From positions 1 to 45,096 of the forward strand of contig CACCJO010000007.1 in the NCBI GenBank assembly GCA_902546375.1: 45,096 nt of DNA, given 5' to 3'. Both the position numbers and the translations under genes were made by a program. The notes under the pieces were generated by a model. It was not told where the DNA came from, searched no databases, and was given only the letters and a program-made list of their open reading frames with translations. Position 1 is the stretch's first letter. Each line of letters begins with the position of its first letter. Origin of the DNA: an uncultured Pelagibacteraceae bacterium. GTDB lineage: Bacteria > Pseudomonadota > Alphaproteobacteria > Pelagibacterales > Pelagibacteraceae. Shown piece after piece: positions 26,394 through 34,712 of the stretch.

Positions 26394-26524
26394 TTAAAAA
26401 AATTAAATTTGTTATTTTAGTTTGTTGTATTTTAGTTTCTTGTGGAAAGAAAGGTGATCCTGAATATAAAGTTTTAAATAAAGAAATTAAAGTACCAACA
26501 ATTATAATTAACAAAATTTCATGA
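26390..26524 (+). CDS. lptM: small LptM-like lipoprotein
   Basis: A 44-residue lipoprotein that fits between argH and lysA with ATGA overlaps on both sides. Signal peptide II: basic start (MIKKIK), hydrophobic core, lipobox LVSC with Cys18 as the lipidated residue. The mature start CGKKGDP matches the C-G-x-K-G-x(P) signature of LptM (YifL), which helps LptD mature in the outer membrane. The same argH-lipoprotein-lysA arrangement is common in Proteobacteria. It is shorter than many annotated lipoproteins and easily missed by gene callers. Confidence 0.85.
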   Translation: MIKKIKFVILVCCILVSCGKKGDPEYKVLNKEIKVPTIIINKIS

Positions 26525-27735
26525 AATATATTAATAAAAGACTAACAGTGGAAAAAGTCAATTTCCAGAGAATAGCTAAAAAATTTGGAACACCTTTTTA
26601 TTGTTATTCATATTCAAAATTAAAAGAAAATATAAACAAATTTAAAAAAAATTTTAAATCTTTTTCACCATTAATTTGTTTTGCAGTAAAATCTAATACC
26701 AATATTAAATTAATTAGAGAAATTAAAAAATTTGGTTTAGGAGCTGATGTAGTTTCTTTAGGTGAACTTATGATGGCCTTAAAAGCAGGAATAAAACCAA
26801 ATAAAATAGTATTTTCTGGAGTTGGAAAAACTTCTAGTGAACTGAATTTTGCAATAAATAAGCAAATACTGCTCATTAATGCTGAGTCATTGAGTGAAAT
26901 AATAGAAATAAATAGACTTGCAAAATTAAGAAATAAAAAAGTTAGAGTTGGGGTAAGACTTAATCCTAATACCGACGCGAAAACACTAAATCAAATTTCT
27001 ACAGGGAAAAAGGAGAATAAATTTGGAGTAAATAAAAATACATTTCATAAAATTGTTAATTTTTGTAAAAGTTCAAAGAATATAGACTTAAAATGTTTGA
27101 GTGTTCACATAGGAAGCCAAATATTAGATCATAAACCCTATGGAAAAATGCTTAAAGCTGTTAGCCATATTTTAGACAAGACTAATCATCAATTCGAATT
27201 TATTGATTTAGGTGGTGGTATGGGAATTAATTATTCTGATAAAAACAAAACGCTTAATTATAAACAGTATAACACTGCAATTAATAATTTTCTCAAAAAA
27301 CATAAAGTAAAAATTATTTTTGAACCTGGAAGATCTATAATTGGTAATATTGGTATTTTAATTAGTAAAGTCATTTACATTAAAGACAGTGGTAGGAAAA
27401 AATTTATAATTTTAGATGCTGCTATGAATGATCTTATGAGACCCGCATTATATGGAGCATTTCATAGGACTTTGCCAGTGATAAAATCTAATAAAATATC
27501 AAATAAACCTTATGAATTTGTTGGTCCAATTTGTGAAAGTACCGATAAATTTATAACTTTAAAAAAATTTCAAAAATTAAAGGAAAAAGATTTAATAGCT
27601 ATATGCGATGTTGGCGCCTACGGTATGTCTTTAAGCTCAAATTATAATTTAAGACCTAAACCAATAGAATTATTAATTAAAGGTTCAAAGATTAATGTAA
27701 TTAGAAAAAGACAAAAGTACACGGAAATAATCTAG
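26521..27735 (+). CDS. lysA: diaminopimelate decarboxylase
   Basis: PLP-dependent fold III decarboxylase of 404 residues, converting meso-diaminopimelate to L-lysine. The PLP-binding Lys is Lys57 in CFAVKSN. The HIGSQI segment, DLGGGMGINY and EPGRSIIGN supply phosphate and pyridine contacts. The partner-subunit Cys is in GPICESTDKF, and the C-terminal DVGAYGMSLSSNYN is typical. Its ATG overlaps the lptM stop by 4 nt. The upstream neighbours are cell-envelope or amino-acid genes and are co-transcribed. Confidence 0.97.
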   Translation: MKYINKRLTVEKVNFQRIAKKFGTPFYCYSYSKLKENINKFKKNFKSFSPLICFAVKSNTNIKLIREIKKFGLGADVVSLGELMMALKAGIKPNKIVFSGVGKTSSELNFAINKQILLINAESLSEIIEINRLAKLRNKKVRVGVRLNPNTDAKTLNQISTGKKENKFGVNKNTFHKIVNFCKSSKNIDLKCLSVHIGSQILDHKPYGKMLKAVSHILDKTNHQFEFIDLGGGMGINYSDKNKTLNYKQYNTAINNFLKKHKVKIIFEPGRSIIGNIGILISKVIYIKDSGRKKFIILDAAMNDLMRPALYGAFHRTLPVIKSNKISNKPYEFVGPICESTDKFITLKKFQKLKEKDLIAICDVGAYGMSLSSNYNLRPKPIELLIKGSKINVIRKRQKYTEII

Positions 27736-27746
27736 CTTTTAACACA

Positions 27747-28448
27747 ATGTTAAGAAACTTTATATTTTCATTATTTTTTTTTACTGGAATTATTACTATT
27801 TCAATAATTTTTTTGCCCTCATTTTTCTTACCTAAACAAGTAGTGTTATTTGGTGGTAAGTTAATGGGTCACTGGGCGAGTTTTTGCTTAAAATTTTTTC
27901 TTTCAACAAAAATAATAATCAAAGGGACTGAAAATATTATTAGAGATGAAAAATTTTTTATAGCAGCATCACATCAATCAATGTTTGAAACATTCTTCCT
28001 TCAAACTTTATTTAACTCACCAGTATTTATTCTTAAGAAAGAATTATTATTCATACCTATATTTGGATGGTATCTGAAAAAAATTGGTTCCATATCAATT
28101 AAAAGAGGTCAAATTACAAAAGATAATCTCAGTTTTTATGATGAAATTTTAAGTTTAGTTACTAATTCAGATAGACCTTTGATAATTTTTCCTCAAGGAA
28201 CTAGAGTTTTACCTAATGAAAGACCACCTTTTAAAAAAGGAGCCTCTAGAATTTATGAAAAACTTAAAATTGCTTGTCAACCAATTGCAATTAATTCTGG
28301 ATATGTTTGGCCTAAATCAGGGAAAAAAATTAGTAATAGAACTATCACTATATCTATAATGCAACGAATAAATAATGATTTAGAAAAAGAGACATTTCTT
28401 AAAACTTTAGAAGATAAAATTTACTCAGAACTAAATCTTATAAATTAG
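27747..28448 (+). CDS. plsC: 1-acyl-sn-glycerol-3-phosphate acyltransferase
   Basis: PlsC-type acyltransferase, 233 residues, making phosphatidic acid from lysophosphatidic acid at the inner membrane. It has an N-terminal membrane helix (about 5-28), then the catalytic block ASHQSMFETF, in which His76 is followed after four residues by Glu81 instead of the usual Asp (HX4D). The second block is FPQGTR, as expected. The Glu form is seen in some alphaproteobacterial members as I recall, so I do not read it as loss of activity. It starts 11 nt after lysA and its last 4 nt overlap the convergent dnaN. Confidence 0.92.
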   Translation: MLRNFIFSLFFFTGIITISIIFLPSFFLPKQVVLFGGKLMGHWASFCLKFFLSTKIIIKGTENIIRDEKFFIAASHQSMFETFFLQTLFNSPVFILKKELLFIPIFGWYLKKIGSISIKRGQITKDNLSFYDEILSLVTNSDRPLIIFPQGTRVLPNERPPFKKGASRIYEKLKIACQPIAINSGYVWPKSGKKISNRTITISIMQRINNDLEKETFLKTLEDKIYSELNLIN

Positions 28449-29557
28449 CCTTTCATGGGCATTACTACATAAATACTATCAAAATCACTAGGATCTTTTA
28501 TTAAAGCTGGCGATCCTGTATCATTTAAAAATAACTCAATTTTTTCACCATCAAGCTGTGAAGCAACATCTATTAAATATCTCGAATTAAAACTAATTTC
28601 TAAATCGTGGTCAAATTGAACACCTAAAGTTTCATTACCATCACCACTGGTAGTATTATTTACAGAAAGATTTAATGTACCCTTAGATAGCTTAAACTTA
28701 ACTCCATCTTTTTTATCTAGTGATACTGATGCTACTCTATCAATAGATCCTAAGAATGATTTGAGATTAGTCTCTAATTTTTTTTGATTATTTTTAGGAA
28801 TTACCTGTACATAATTTGGAAATTTTCCATCAATCAATTTAGAAATCAAAATACTATTAGTTAATTCAAACTTAATTTTTGATTTTAAGTTAGATATTTT
28901 AAGGTCACCATCATAATTATCTAGTAAAGAGCAAAGCTGGAAAATAGTTTTTTTTGGAAGAATAATTGGTTCAAAATTTATTTTTTCACTTAATCTTATT
29001 TTTGAAATTGACATCCTATGACTATCAGTTGCGACAGCAGTCAAATAGATCTTATCCTCAACTTCGGTTTGATGAAAATATATACCACTTAAGTAATGAC
29101 GTGTTTCATCATTCGATATTGAAAACTTACACTTATTAAGTAATTTTAAAAAATGTTTTGAATTAATTGTAAAAGTATTATCATTAAAATTTTCGTCAGT
29201 AAGCGGAAACTCTGAGGAATTTATACAATTTAGATTAAATATCGATTTATCGGACTCTAGTTGAAGTTTGTTTCCGCTATTCATTGATAAGTTTAATTTT
29301 TTGTCTGAAGAAAATTTTCTGACGATATCAAACATAATTGATGAGGTTGTAGTTGTATTTCCCTCCTCTAAAATTTCAACATTTTCAATTTGATGGATGA
29401 AAATTAAATCAAGATCTGTGGCTGTGATTGTTAATTTTGAGTTACTCGCATCTATTAATACATTAGAAAGTATCTGCAACGTACTTCTTTTTTCTATAAC
29501 ACCTTGACAATAACTTAATGCTTCTTGAAGCTCCTTTTGATTAACGTTAAATTTCAT
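28445..29557 (-). CDS. dnaN: DNA polymerase III beta subunit (sliding clamp)
   Basis: Beta clamp of the replicative polymerase, 370 residues, a dimeric ring with three similar domains. The N-terminus MKFNVNQKELQEALSYCQGV and the C-terminus SIYVVMPMKG are typical of the family (E. coli ends YVVMPMRL). Its ATG overlaps the dnaA stop by 4 nt (ATGA on the minus strand), so the two replication genes are coupled. The 3' end is convergent with plsC and overlaps it by 4 nt. Confidence 0.97.
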   Translation of the reverse strand: MKFNVNQKELQEALSYCQGVIEKRSTLQILSNVLIDASNSKLTITATDLDLIFIHQIENVEILEEGNTTTTSSIMFDIVRKFSSDKKLNLSMNSGNKLQLESDKSIFNLNCINSSEFPLTDENFNDNTFTINSKHFLKLLNKCKFSISNDETRHYLSGIYFHQTEVEDKIYLTAVATDSHRMSISKIRLSEKINFEPIILPKKTIFQLCSLLDNYDGDLKISNLKSKIKFELTNSILISKLIDGKFPNYVQVIPKNNQKKLETNLKSFLGSIDRVASVSLDKKDGVKFKLSKGTLNLSVNNTTSGDGNETLGVQFDHDLEISFNSRYLIDVASQLDGEKIELFLNDTGSPALIKDPSDFDSIYVVMPMKG

Positions 29558-30954
29558 CCTTCTTTATTATATAAAATAATATTTTTTAATTTATTTATAT
29601 TATCATTCATATCTTGATTTTTTTCTTTTAATTTTTCTATTGTTTTCACAGAATGAATTATAGTCGTATGATCTCGATTTGAAAATTCTCGCCCAATTTC
29701 TGGTAACGATTTTGTAGTTAAAATTTTAGTTAGGTAAATAGCTGTCTGTCTTGGTCTAACTAAATATCTCGATCTTCTTGATGATAACATCTCATTTTTA
29801 CTAATTTTGAAAAATTTACAGACAATTGTTTGTATTGAGTCTATTGTTACGTTATTTTCTGTTAAATTTAATAAATCTTTCAAAATAATCTTTGTCTCAG
29901 ACAAACTTGGTAGTTTGTTATAAACCCTCGAAAATGAAACTATACGATTTATTGCTCCAACTAATTCCCTTACATTAGTGGTGATCTTATTACTTATAAA
30001 ATCTTGAATTTCATCTGTAACATTTACCTTGTCAGCATATAGAATAGTTAATTCATTTATCTTGTGATCGATGATCTTTCTTCTTAAATCATACTCAGGT
30101 TTTTGAATATCCACTACTAGACCTCCAGAGAATCTTGACTTAATTCTTTCTTGAATTCTAGATAGCTTGTTAGGTGGTCTATCAGCTGAAACAATTATTT
30201 GTGACTCTTTATCCAAAAGTGCATTAAAAGTGTGAAAAAACTCTTCCTGCATAGCTTCTTTGCCATTCATGAACTGAATATCGTCTATTAATAAAACATC
30301 TGTATTTCTAAAATACTCTTTAAATTTAACCATATCATTAGATTTAATTGATTTTACAAATTGATACATAAAACGTTCAGCTGAAATAAACATCACTTTT
30401 TTGTTTTTACTCATTTCATAGCCAATAGAATTTAGAAGATGAGTTTTACCTAAACCTACGCCTCCATATATATAAAGCGGATTATAATGAGAAATATTCT
30501 GAGACACCTTTAAAGAAGCTTCAAAAGCTATTTCATTACTTGAGCCAATTAAAAAGTTTTCAAATCTTTTATTAGGATCTATTCGACTATACTGGAGATG
30601 AGAGTCTTTAATAAATGAGACTTTTTGAGTCTGTTTCATTTTATTAAAATCGTCAAATTTTTCACTATTTGTATCCTTTTTTTCTAAAATCTTAAATTCT
30701 ATCCTGATAATTTGTTTTTTATGTTTTTTGATAGTTTGCAGAATTTGATCTAGGTATCTTGAAGTAATCCAATCACGAATGAACCTGGTAGGTACAGTTA
30801 ATAAGATATAATTATTAAACTCTTCATGTAAATCAATTTTTTTTATCCAACTCTCATAAACTTCAATTCCCAATTTGAGTTTTAATTCAGACTGAATCAG
30901 TTTCCAATCAAGATTAATCTTATCAAAACTTTTATTAGTGTGCGTATTGTTCAT
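29554..30954 (-). CDS. dnaA: chromosomal replication initiator DnaA
   Basis: Replication initiator, 466 residues. Domain I (about 10-90) is followed by a short polar domain II, an AAA+ domain with Walker A GGVGLGKTH (164-172) and Walker B in VLLIDDIQF, and the C-terminal domain IV with the DnaA-box-binding signature SNRDHTTIIHSVKTI. It is upstream of dnaN and downstream of rpsT, an order known from Caulobacter and other alphaproteobacteria. The leader, 272 bp, holds palindromes and a DnaA-box match listed separately. A GGAG-TCT-CTCC mini-stem ends 6 nt before the ATG. Confidence 0.98.
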   Translation of the reverse strand: MNNTHTNKSFDKINLDWKLIQSELKLKLGIEVYESWIKKIDLHEEFNNYILLTVPTRFIRDWITSRYLDQILQTIKKHKKQIIRIEFKILEKKDTNSEKFDDFNKMKQTQKVSFIKDSHLQYSRIDPNKRFENFLIGSSNEIAFEASLKVSQNISHYNPLYIYGGVGLGKTHLLNSIGYEMSKNKKVMFISAERFMYQFVKSIKSNDMVKFKEYFRNTDVLLIDDIQFMNGKEAMQEEFFHTFNALLDKESQIIVSADRPPNKLSRIQERIKSRFSGGLVVDIQKPEYDLRRKIIDHKINELTILYADKVNVTDEIQDFISNKITTNVRELVGAINRIVSFSRVYNKLPSLSETKIILKDLLNLTENNVTIDSIQTIVCKFFKISKNEMLSSRRSRYLVRPRQTAIYLTKILTTKSLPEIGREFSNRDHTTIIHSVKTIEKLKEKNQDMNDNINKLKNIILYNKEG

Positions 30955-31041
30955 TTTTTTGGAGAGACTCCAGTTACATCAATAATGATGGGTATTGCAA
31001 CAAATTATTTTGCAAAATTGAAAATAAATAAAATCTGGGAT

Positions 31042-31050
31042 TGTGTAAAA
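31042..31050 (-). promoter_or_regulatory. DnaA-box match upstream of dnaA
   Basis: TTTTACACA on the minus strand fits the relaxed DnaA-box consensus TTWTNCACA. A second site, TAATACACA (31087-31095), has one mismatch. Between and beyond them, about 31047-31140 is almost pure A+T. This would fit autoregulation of dnaA, or part of an origin; the evidence is weak for the latter. Confidence 0.35.
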
Positions 31051-31171
31051 ATTTTTTTTAAAAATTTCTTTGACAAATTTTTTTTTTGTGTATTAAAAAA
31101 ATAAATAAAATTTATAATTGAATTAAATATAATGTTTTTTTACTAATTCTAAATATTGTAATCTAAGATTA

Positions 31172-31191
31172 ACGCATCATATATGAAGCGT
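31172..31191. repeat. 20-bp near-perfect palindrome between rpsT and dnaA
   Basis: ACGC-A-TCATATATGA-A-GCGT: the core is self-complementary, and one A/A mismatch interrupts the arms. As RNA it would form a stem with a small loop. It may act as an rpsT terminator-like hairpin, though without a strong U-run, or as a protein site. Confidence 0.4.
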
Positions 31192-31198
31192 ATTGTTT

Positions 31199-31213
31199 AA
31201 GTTGAATCAACTT
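31199..31213. repeat. 15-bp palindrome after rpsT
   Basis: AAGTTGA-A-TCAACTT, perfect around one base, 13 nt downstream of the rpsT stop. The short centre favours a DNA-binding site over an RNA hairpin. It lies 7 bp from the 20-bp palindrome. Confidence 0.4.
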
Positions 31214-31226
31214 CAGGTATAGAAAA

Positions 31227-31487
31227 TTATAAGGAACTTATTTTTTTTGTAATTCTTGATACATTCCTAGATGCATTTTGTTTTTTTATAATTCCAGTTT
31301 TAGCAATCTTCATTAACTCGGAATTCAACTTGGGTAAGAACTTTAAAGCTTCAGATTTTTTTTTATTTTCAATCAGAACGTTCATCTTTTTTAATGCAAT
31401 TTTGTATCTACTCTTTCTCGCTTTGTTAACCCCAGTTTGTTTAGATATTCGTCTAATTCTTTTAATTGCTGATTTTGTATTAGCCAT
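31227..31487 (-). CDS. rpsT: 30S ribosomal protein S20
   Basis: S20, 86 residues, an all-helical protein that binds 16S rRNA early in small-subunit assembly. The start MANTKSAIKRIRRISKQTG is diagnostic, and the body is Lys-rich with helices typical of S20 (ALKKMNVLIENKKKSEA). I use the ATG at 31487; a longer frame from 31508 would add seven residues unlike S20. It precedes dnaA on the same strand, an order common in Proteobacteria. Confidence 0.96.
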   Translation of the reverse strand: MANTKSAIKRIRRISKQTGVNKARKSRYKIALKKMNVLIENKKKSEALKFLPKLNSELMKIAKTGIIKKQNASRNVSRITKKISSL

Positions 31488-31534
31488 AATTTGCAGGGGT
31501 ATAACCACTTAAATAGGCCTGGTCAATAATATAT

Positions 31535-32401
31535 TTAATATTTTTGACATATTTCACACAAAAATGTTGATCTATTTGATTGAGTTATTTTATTAATTGT
31601 TCCCGAACAACTAAATCTTTTACATTTTTGTTTATCTCTACCATAAACCTTAAACTCTTTTTGAAAATTACCTTGGTCACCTTTGGTATTTTTAAAATCC
31701 CTTATGGTTGATCCACCTTTTCTTATAGCATTTTGTAAAATTTTTCTTGAATTTATAACTATATTTTTGCATTGATTTTTTTTTAAATATTTAGCAGGTA
31801 ATAAGGGATTAATTTTTGATAAATATAAAATTTCACTCGCATAAATATTTCCGATTCCAGATACAAAATTTTGATCTAACAAAAAATTTTTTATATTCTT
31901 GTCTTTTTTTTTAAAATAACTAATCAAATACTTCGAATTAAATTTTTTATTAAAGGGTTCTGGACCATAACTTTTAAACTTTTTTTTTAAACTTTTAAAA
32001 TCACTGAAAAATTGAAAATAGCCAAATCTTCTAGGGTCATTATAAATTAACTTGATATTCTTAAAGAAAAATTCAACATGATTGTGATTTTTGGGCAAAT
32101 TTGGTGAATTATAAAAACTAGCGTTAGTGGGAAGATTGTTTTTTTTATTTTTAATAATGTGAATTGTTCCCGACATTCCTAAATGGACTATACAAAAACT
32201 TTTATTTTCCAGCTCAATAATCAAATATTTTGAGAATCTTTTGATATTTGAAATAAATTTATTTTTTAGCTTTTTTTCAAAAGAGGTTTCCAATTTAAAT
32301 CTTAAGTTTCTGTTTCTAACCAAAACTTTATTGATTTTTTTACCTTTTATATTTTTTAATAAAGATTGTCGGACTATTTCTACTTCTGGTAATTCTGGCA
32401 T
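31535..32401 (-). CDS. mutM: formamidopyrimidine-DNA glycosylase
   Basis: Fpg/MutM base-excision repair enzyme of 288 residues that removes 8-oxoguanine and formamidopyrimidines. The N-terminus PELPEVE supplies the catalytic Pro2 and Glu3. The H2TH DNA-binding region includes LLDQNFVSGIGNIYASE. The C-terminal zinc finger has Cys260-x4-Cys265-x16-Cys282-x2-Cys285, the longer first loop typical of alphaproteobacteria. It is divergent from ubiE with 33 bp between. The gene order mutM | ubiE-ubiB-coaBC-dut is conserved in the class. Confidence 0.96.
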   Translation of the reverse strand: MPELPEVEIVRQSLLKNIKGKKINKVLVRNRNLRFKLETSFEKKLKNKFISNIKRFSKYLIIELENKSFCIVHLGMSGTIHIIKNKKNNLPTNASFYNSPNLPKNHNHVEFFFKNIKLIYNDPRRFGYFQFFSDFKSLKKKFKSYGPEPFNKKFNSKYLISYFKKKDKNIKNFLLDQNFVSGIGNIYASEILYLSKINPLLPAKYLKKNQCKNIVINSRKILQNAIRKGGSTIRDFKNTKGDQGNFQKEFKVYGRDKQKCKRFSCSGTINKITQSNRSTFLCEICQKY

Positions 32402-32434
32402 TTACTATTATATTAAATGAATAATTAATTAAAA

Positions 32435-33139
32435 ATGCAACAACATCTTCAAAATAAAAAAGGGTTAGTTCAGGGCGTATTTAATCAAGTTTTTGATAGA
32501 TATGATTTAATGAATGATTTTATGTCATTTGGAATACATAGACTGTGGAAAAAAAACTTAATCAATATGATGGGACCATCAAAAAATAAAAGCTTGGTTG
32601 ATGTTGCTTGCGGTACTGGAGATATAGGAAAACTTTATCTAGATAACACTAATATCAATAATCATATTACTTGCGTCGATCCAAACAGAGGAATGGTATC
32701 CAAAGGAAAAGAAAAGCTAAAAAATTATAAAAATATAAAATGGATAATTTCTGGTGCAGAAAAACTCCCCCTCAAAAGTAATTCATTTGATTTTTATACG
32801 ATTAGTTTTGGCTTAAGAAATACAAAAAATCTAGATAAATCTTTATCAGAGGCATATAGAGTTTTAAAAAAAGGTGGACGATTTTTTTGTTTAGAATTTT
32901 CCAAAATACAAAATAAAAACTTAGAACTTATCTATAAAAATTATTCAAAATTAATTCCTTTAGTTGGTAAATACGTTGTTGGACAAAGAGAACCTTATGA
33001 TTATCTTATTGAAAGTATTGATAATTTTGTCAATCAAGAGGAACTTTTACAATATATGAAAATGAGTAAATTTCAAAAATGCAATTACAGAAACTTCTCT
33101 AATGGAATAGTATCTATACATAGTGGTTGGAAAGTTTAA
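32435..33139 (+). CDS. ubiE: ubiquinone/menaquinone C-methyltransferase UbiE
   Basis: SAM-dependent C-methyltransferase of ubiquinone synthesis, 234 residues. Motifs: VFDRYDLMNDFMSFGIHRLWK (about 19-39), the SAM-binding DVACGTGDIGKLY, ISFGLRNTKNLDKSL, and the PROSITE-like C-terminal segment FSNGIVSIHSGWK. It is the first gene of ubiE-ubiB-coaBC-dut-thiF-like-SH3 and its stop shares a base with the ubiB ATG (TAATG). It is in the same pathway as coq7 elsewhere in the window. Confidence 0.96.
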   Translation: MQQHLQNKKGLVQGVFNQVFDRYDLMNDFMSFGIHRLWKKNLINMMGPSKNKSLVDVACGTGDIGKLYLDNTNINNHITCVDPNRGMVSKGKEKLKNYKNIKWIISGAEKLPLKSNSFDFYTISFGLRNTKNLDKSLSEAYRVLKKGGRFFCLEFSKIQNKNLELIYKNYSKLIPLVGKYVVGQREPYDYLIESIDNFVNQEELLQYMKMSKFQKCNYRNFSNGIVSIHSGWKV

Positions 33140-34704
33140 TGATAAAAAAAATTATAACTTTATTTAAACTTGGACGAAAAATAGCTCACTCAGATATATT
33201 GGAGATAGTCTCAAAATTTCAAAAGCCGCCATTAGCAATCACATTACTATTTAAATTTTTAGCAATATCTTTTTCACCTAAAAAAAAGAACTTAATTAAA
33301 AGTGAGGGCGAACGATTATCAGATTCTTTAGAGTCTATGGGTACAACTTTTATTAAACTTGGACAATTTTTAGCTACACGACCAGATATAATTGGAGAGA
33401 ATCTCTCAAAACAACTTGAAAATCTTCAAGATAAGTTGCCACCATTTTCACTTATACAAGCTAAAGAAATCATAAAAAATGATTTAGGGGAGGAAACATA
33501 TAAATCAATAATAGATTTAAGTGAGCCTGTTGCGGCAGCCTCCATAGCTCAAGTTCATAAAGCTCAAATCAACGACAACGGTACTATCAAGGATGTTGCT
33601 ATAAAAATTTTACGTCCAAACATAAAGAAAATTTTTAATGATGAGATTGATGCAATTATGCTTTTTGCTTTTTTAGTGGAGTCGTTTATTAAAAAGACAA
33701 AAAGGTTAAAATTGGTCGAAGTAGTTTTTTTACTTAAAGAAATAACAAATTTAGAAATGGATTTAAGATTTGAAGCAGCTGCAGCTAATGAATATGCAGA
33801 AAATACTAAAAATGATGTTGGGTTTAGAGTTCCAGAAATTTATTGGAATTTTACAAGTGAAAATGTAATGACATTAGATTGGGTCGACGGGATTTCTATT
33901 AGGGAAACAGAGGAGCTAAAAAAAAGAAATTTAAATACTGAAAAAATCGCAAACGACATTATTCAAAATTTTCTAAGACATGCAGTGAGAGATGGGTTTT
34001 TTCACGCTGATATGCATCAAGGAAATGTATTTATAGATAATAATGGTCATATAGTTCCAATTGATTTTGGAATAATGGGTAGGCTTGATAAAATGAGTAA
34101 AAGATTTTTGGCAGAAATATTATTTGGTTTTATTCAAAGAGATTATCGTAAAGTAGCAGAAGTGCATTTAGTTGCTGGACTGGTTCCTAAAGAGGTTCCA
34201 ATTGATGACCTTGCTCAAGCCCTAAGATCAATTGGTGAACCAATTTTTGGTCAAACAGTAAAGGATATTTCTGGTGGAAAATTATTAAAACAATTATTTG
34301 ATGTTACAGAAAAATTTAACATGCAAACACAACCCCAGCTTCTGATGCTCCAAAAAACAATGGTTGTGGTGGAGGGGGTAGCCAGAAAATTAAATCCAAA
34401 TACAAACATTTGGACTACATCTAAACCTGTTCTAGAGAATTGGTTAAGAGAAACAAAAGATCCTATGACCACAATCAATGAAACAATTCAAAGTACATCT
34501 GAAGTGATTAAAAGATTACCGGAATTTCCGGAAATAATGGACAAGGCTAATCAAGCTTTAACATATTTAGCTAGCGGTCAAATTCCACAAAACTCAAACT
34601 CCTATACTGCTTTGAATACAAAAAAATCAGAAATGACTGCTTTTAGAAATCAATCTATTATTGGCTTTTTAGTCCTTGTAATTTTTGGTCTATTGGTATT
34701 TTAA
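33139..34704 (+). CDS. ubiB: UbiB-type protein kinase-like ATPase for ubiquinone synthesis
   Basis: ABC1/ADCK/UbiB-family atypical kinase, 521 residues, needed for ubiquinone synthesis and acting at the membrane. Signature motifs: KLGQFLATRPD (the KxGQ helix), the Ala-rich loop AAASIAQVHKA in place of a Gly-rich loop, DGFFHADMHQGNVF (catalytic loop), and IDFGIMGR (metal site). The C-terminus has a hydrophobic segment, IIGFLVLVIFGLLVF, for membrane attachment. I chose the ATG at 33139, coupled to ubiE by a 1-nt overlap; a TTG four codons upstream is less likely. Confidence 0.95.
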   Translation: MIKKIITLFKLGRKIAHSDILEIVSKFQKPPLAITLLFKFLAISFSPKKKNLIKSEGERLSDSLESMGTTFIKLGQFLATRPDIIGENLSKQLENLQDKLPPFSLIQAKEIIKNDLGEETYKSIIDLSEPVAAASIAQVHKAQINDNGTIKDVAIKILRPNIKKIFNDEIDAIMLFAFLVESFIKKTKRLKLVEVVFLLKEITNLEMDLRFEAAAANEYAENTKNDVGFRVPEIYWNFTSENVMTLDWVDGISIRETEELKKRNLNTEKIANDIIQNFLRHAVRDGFFHADMHQGNVFIDNNGHIVPIDFGIMGRLDKMSKRFLAEILFGFIQRDYRKVAEVHLVAGLVPKEVPIDDLAQALRSIGEPIFGQTVKDISGGKLLKQLFDVTEKFNMQTQPQLLMLQKTMVVVEGVARKLNPNTNIWTTSKPVLENWLRETKDPMTTINETIQSTSEVIKRLPEFPEIMDKANQALTYLASGQIPQNSNSYTALNTKKSEMTAFRNQSIIGFLVLVIFGLLVF

Positions 34705-34712
34705 TTCACTCC

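Noticed and set aside
27972..28000. PlsC HX4E in place of HX4D as a dead enzyme
   Set aside because: The Glu keeps the acidic role and the other motifs are intact; I recall similar variants in alphaproteobacteria.
30961..30971. GGAG-TCT-CTCC mini-stem before dnaA as a ribosome-site switch
   Set aside because: Only 4 bp, and the GGAG would be 13 nt from the ATG; too weak to call.
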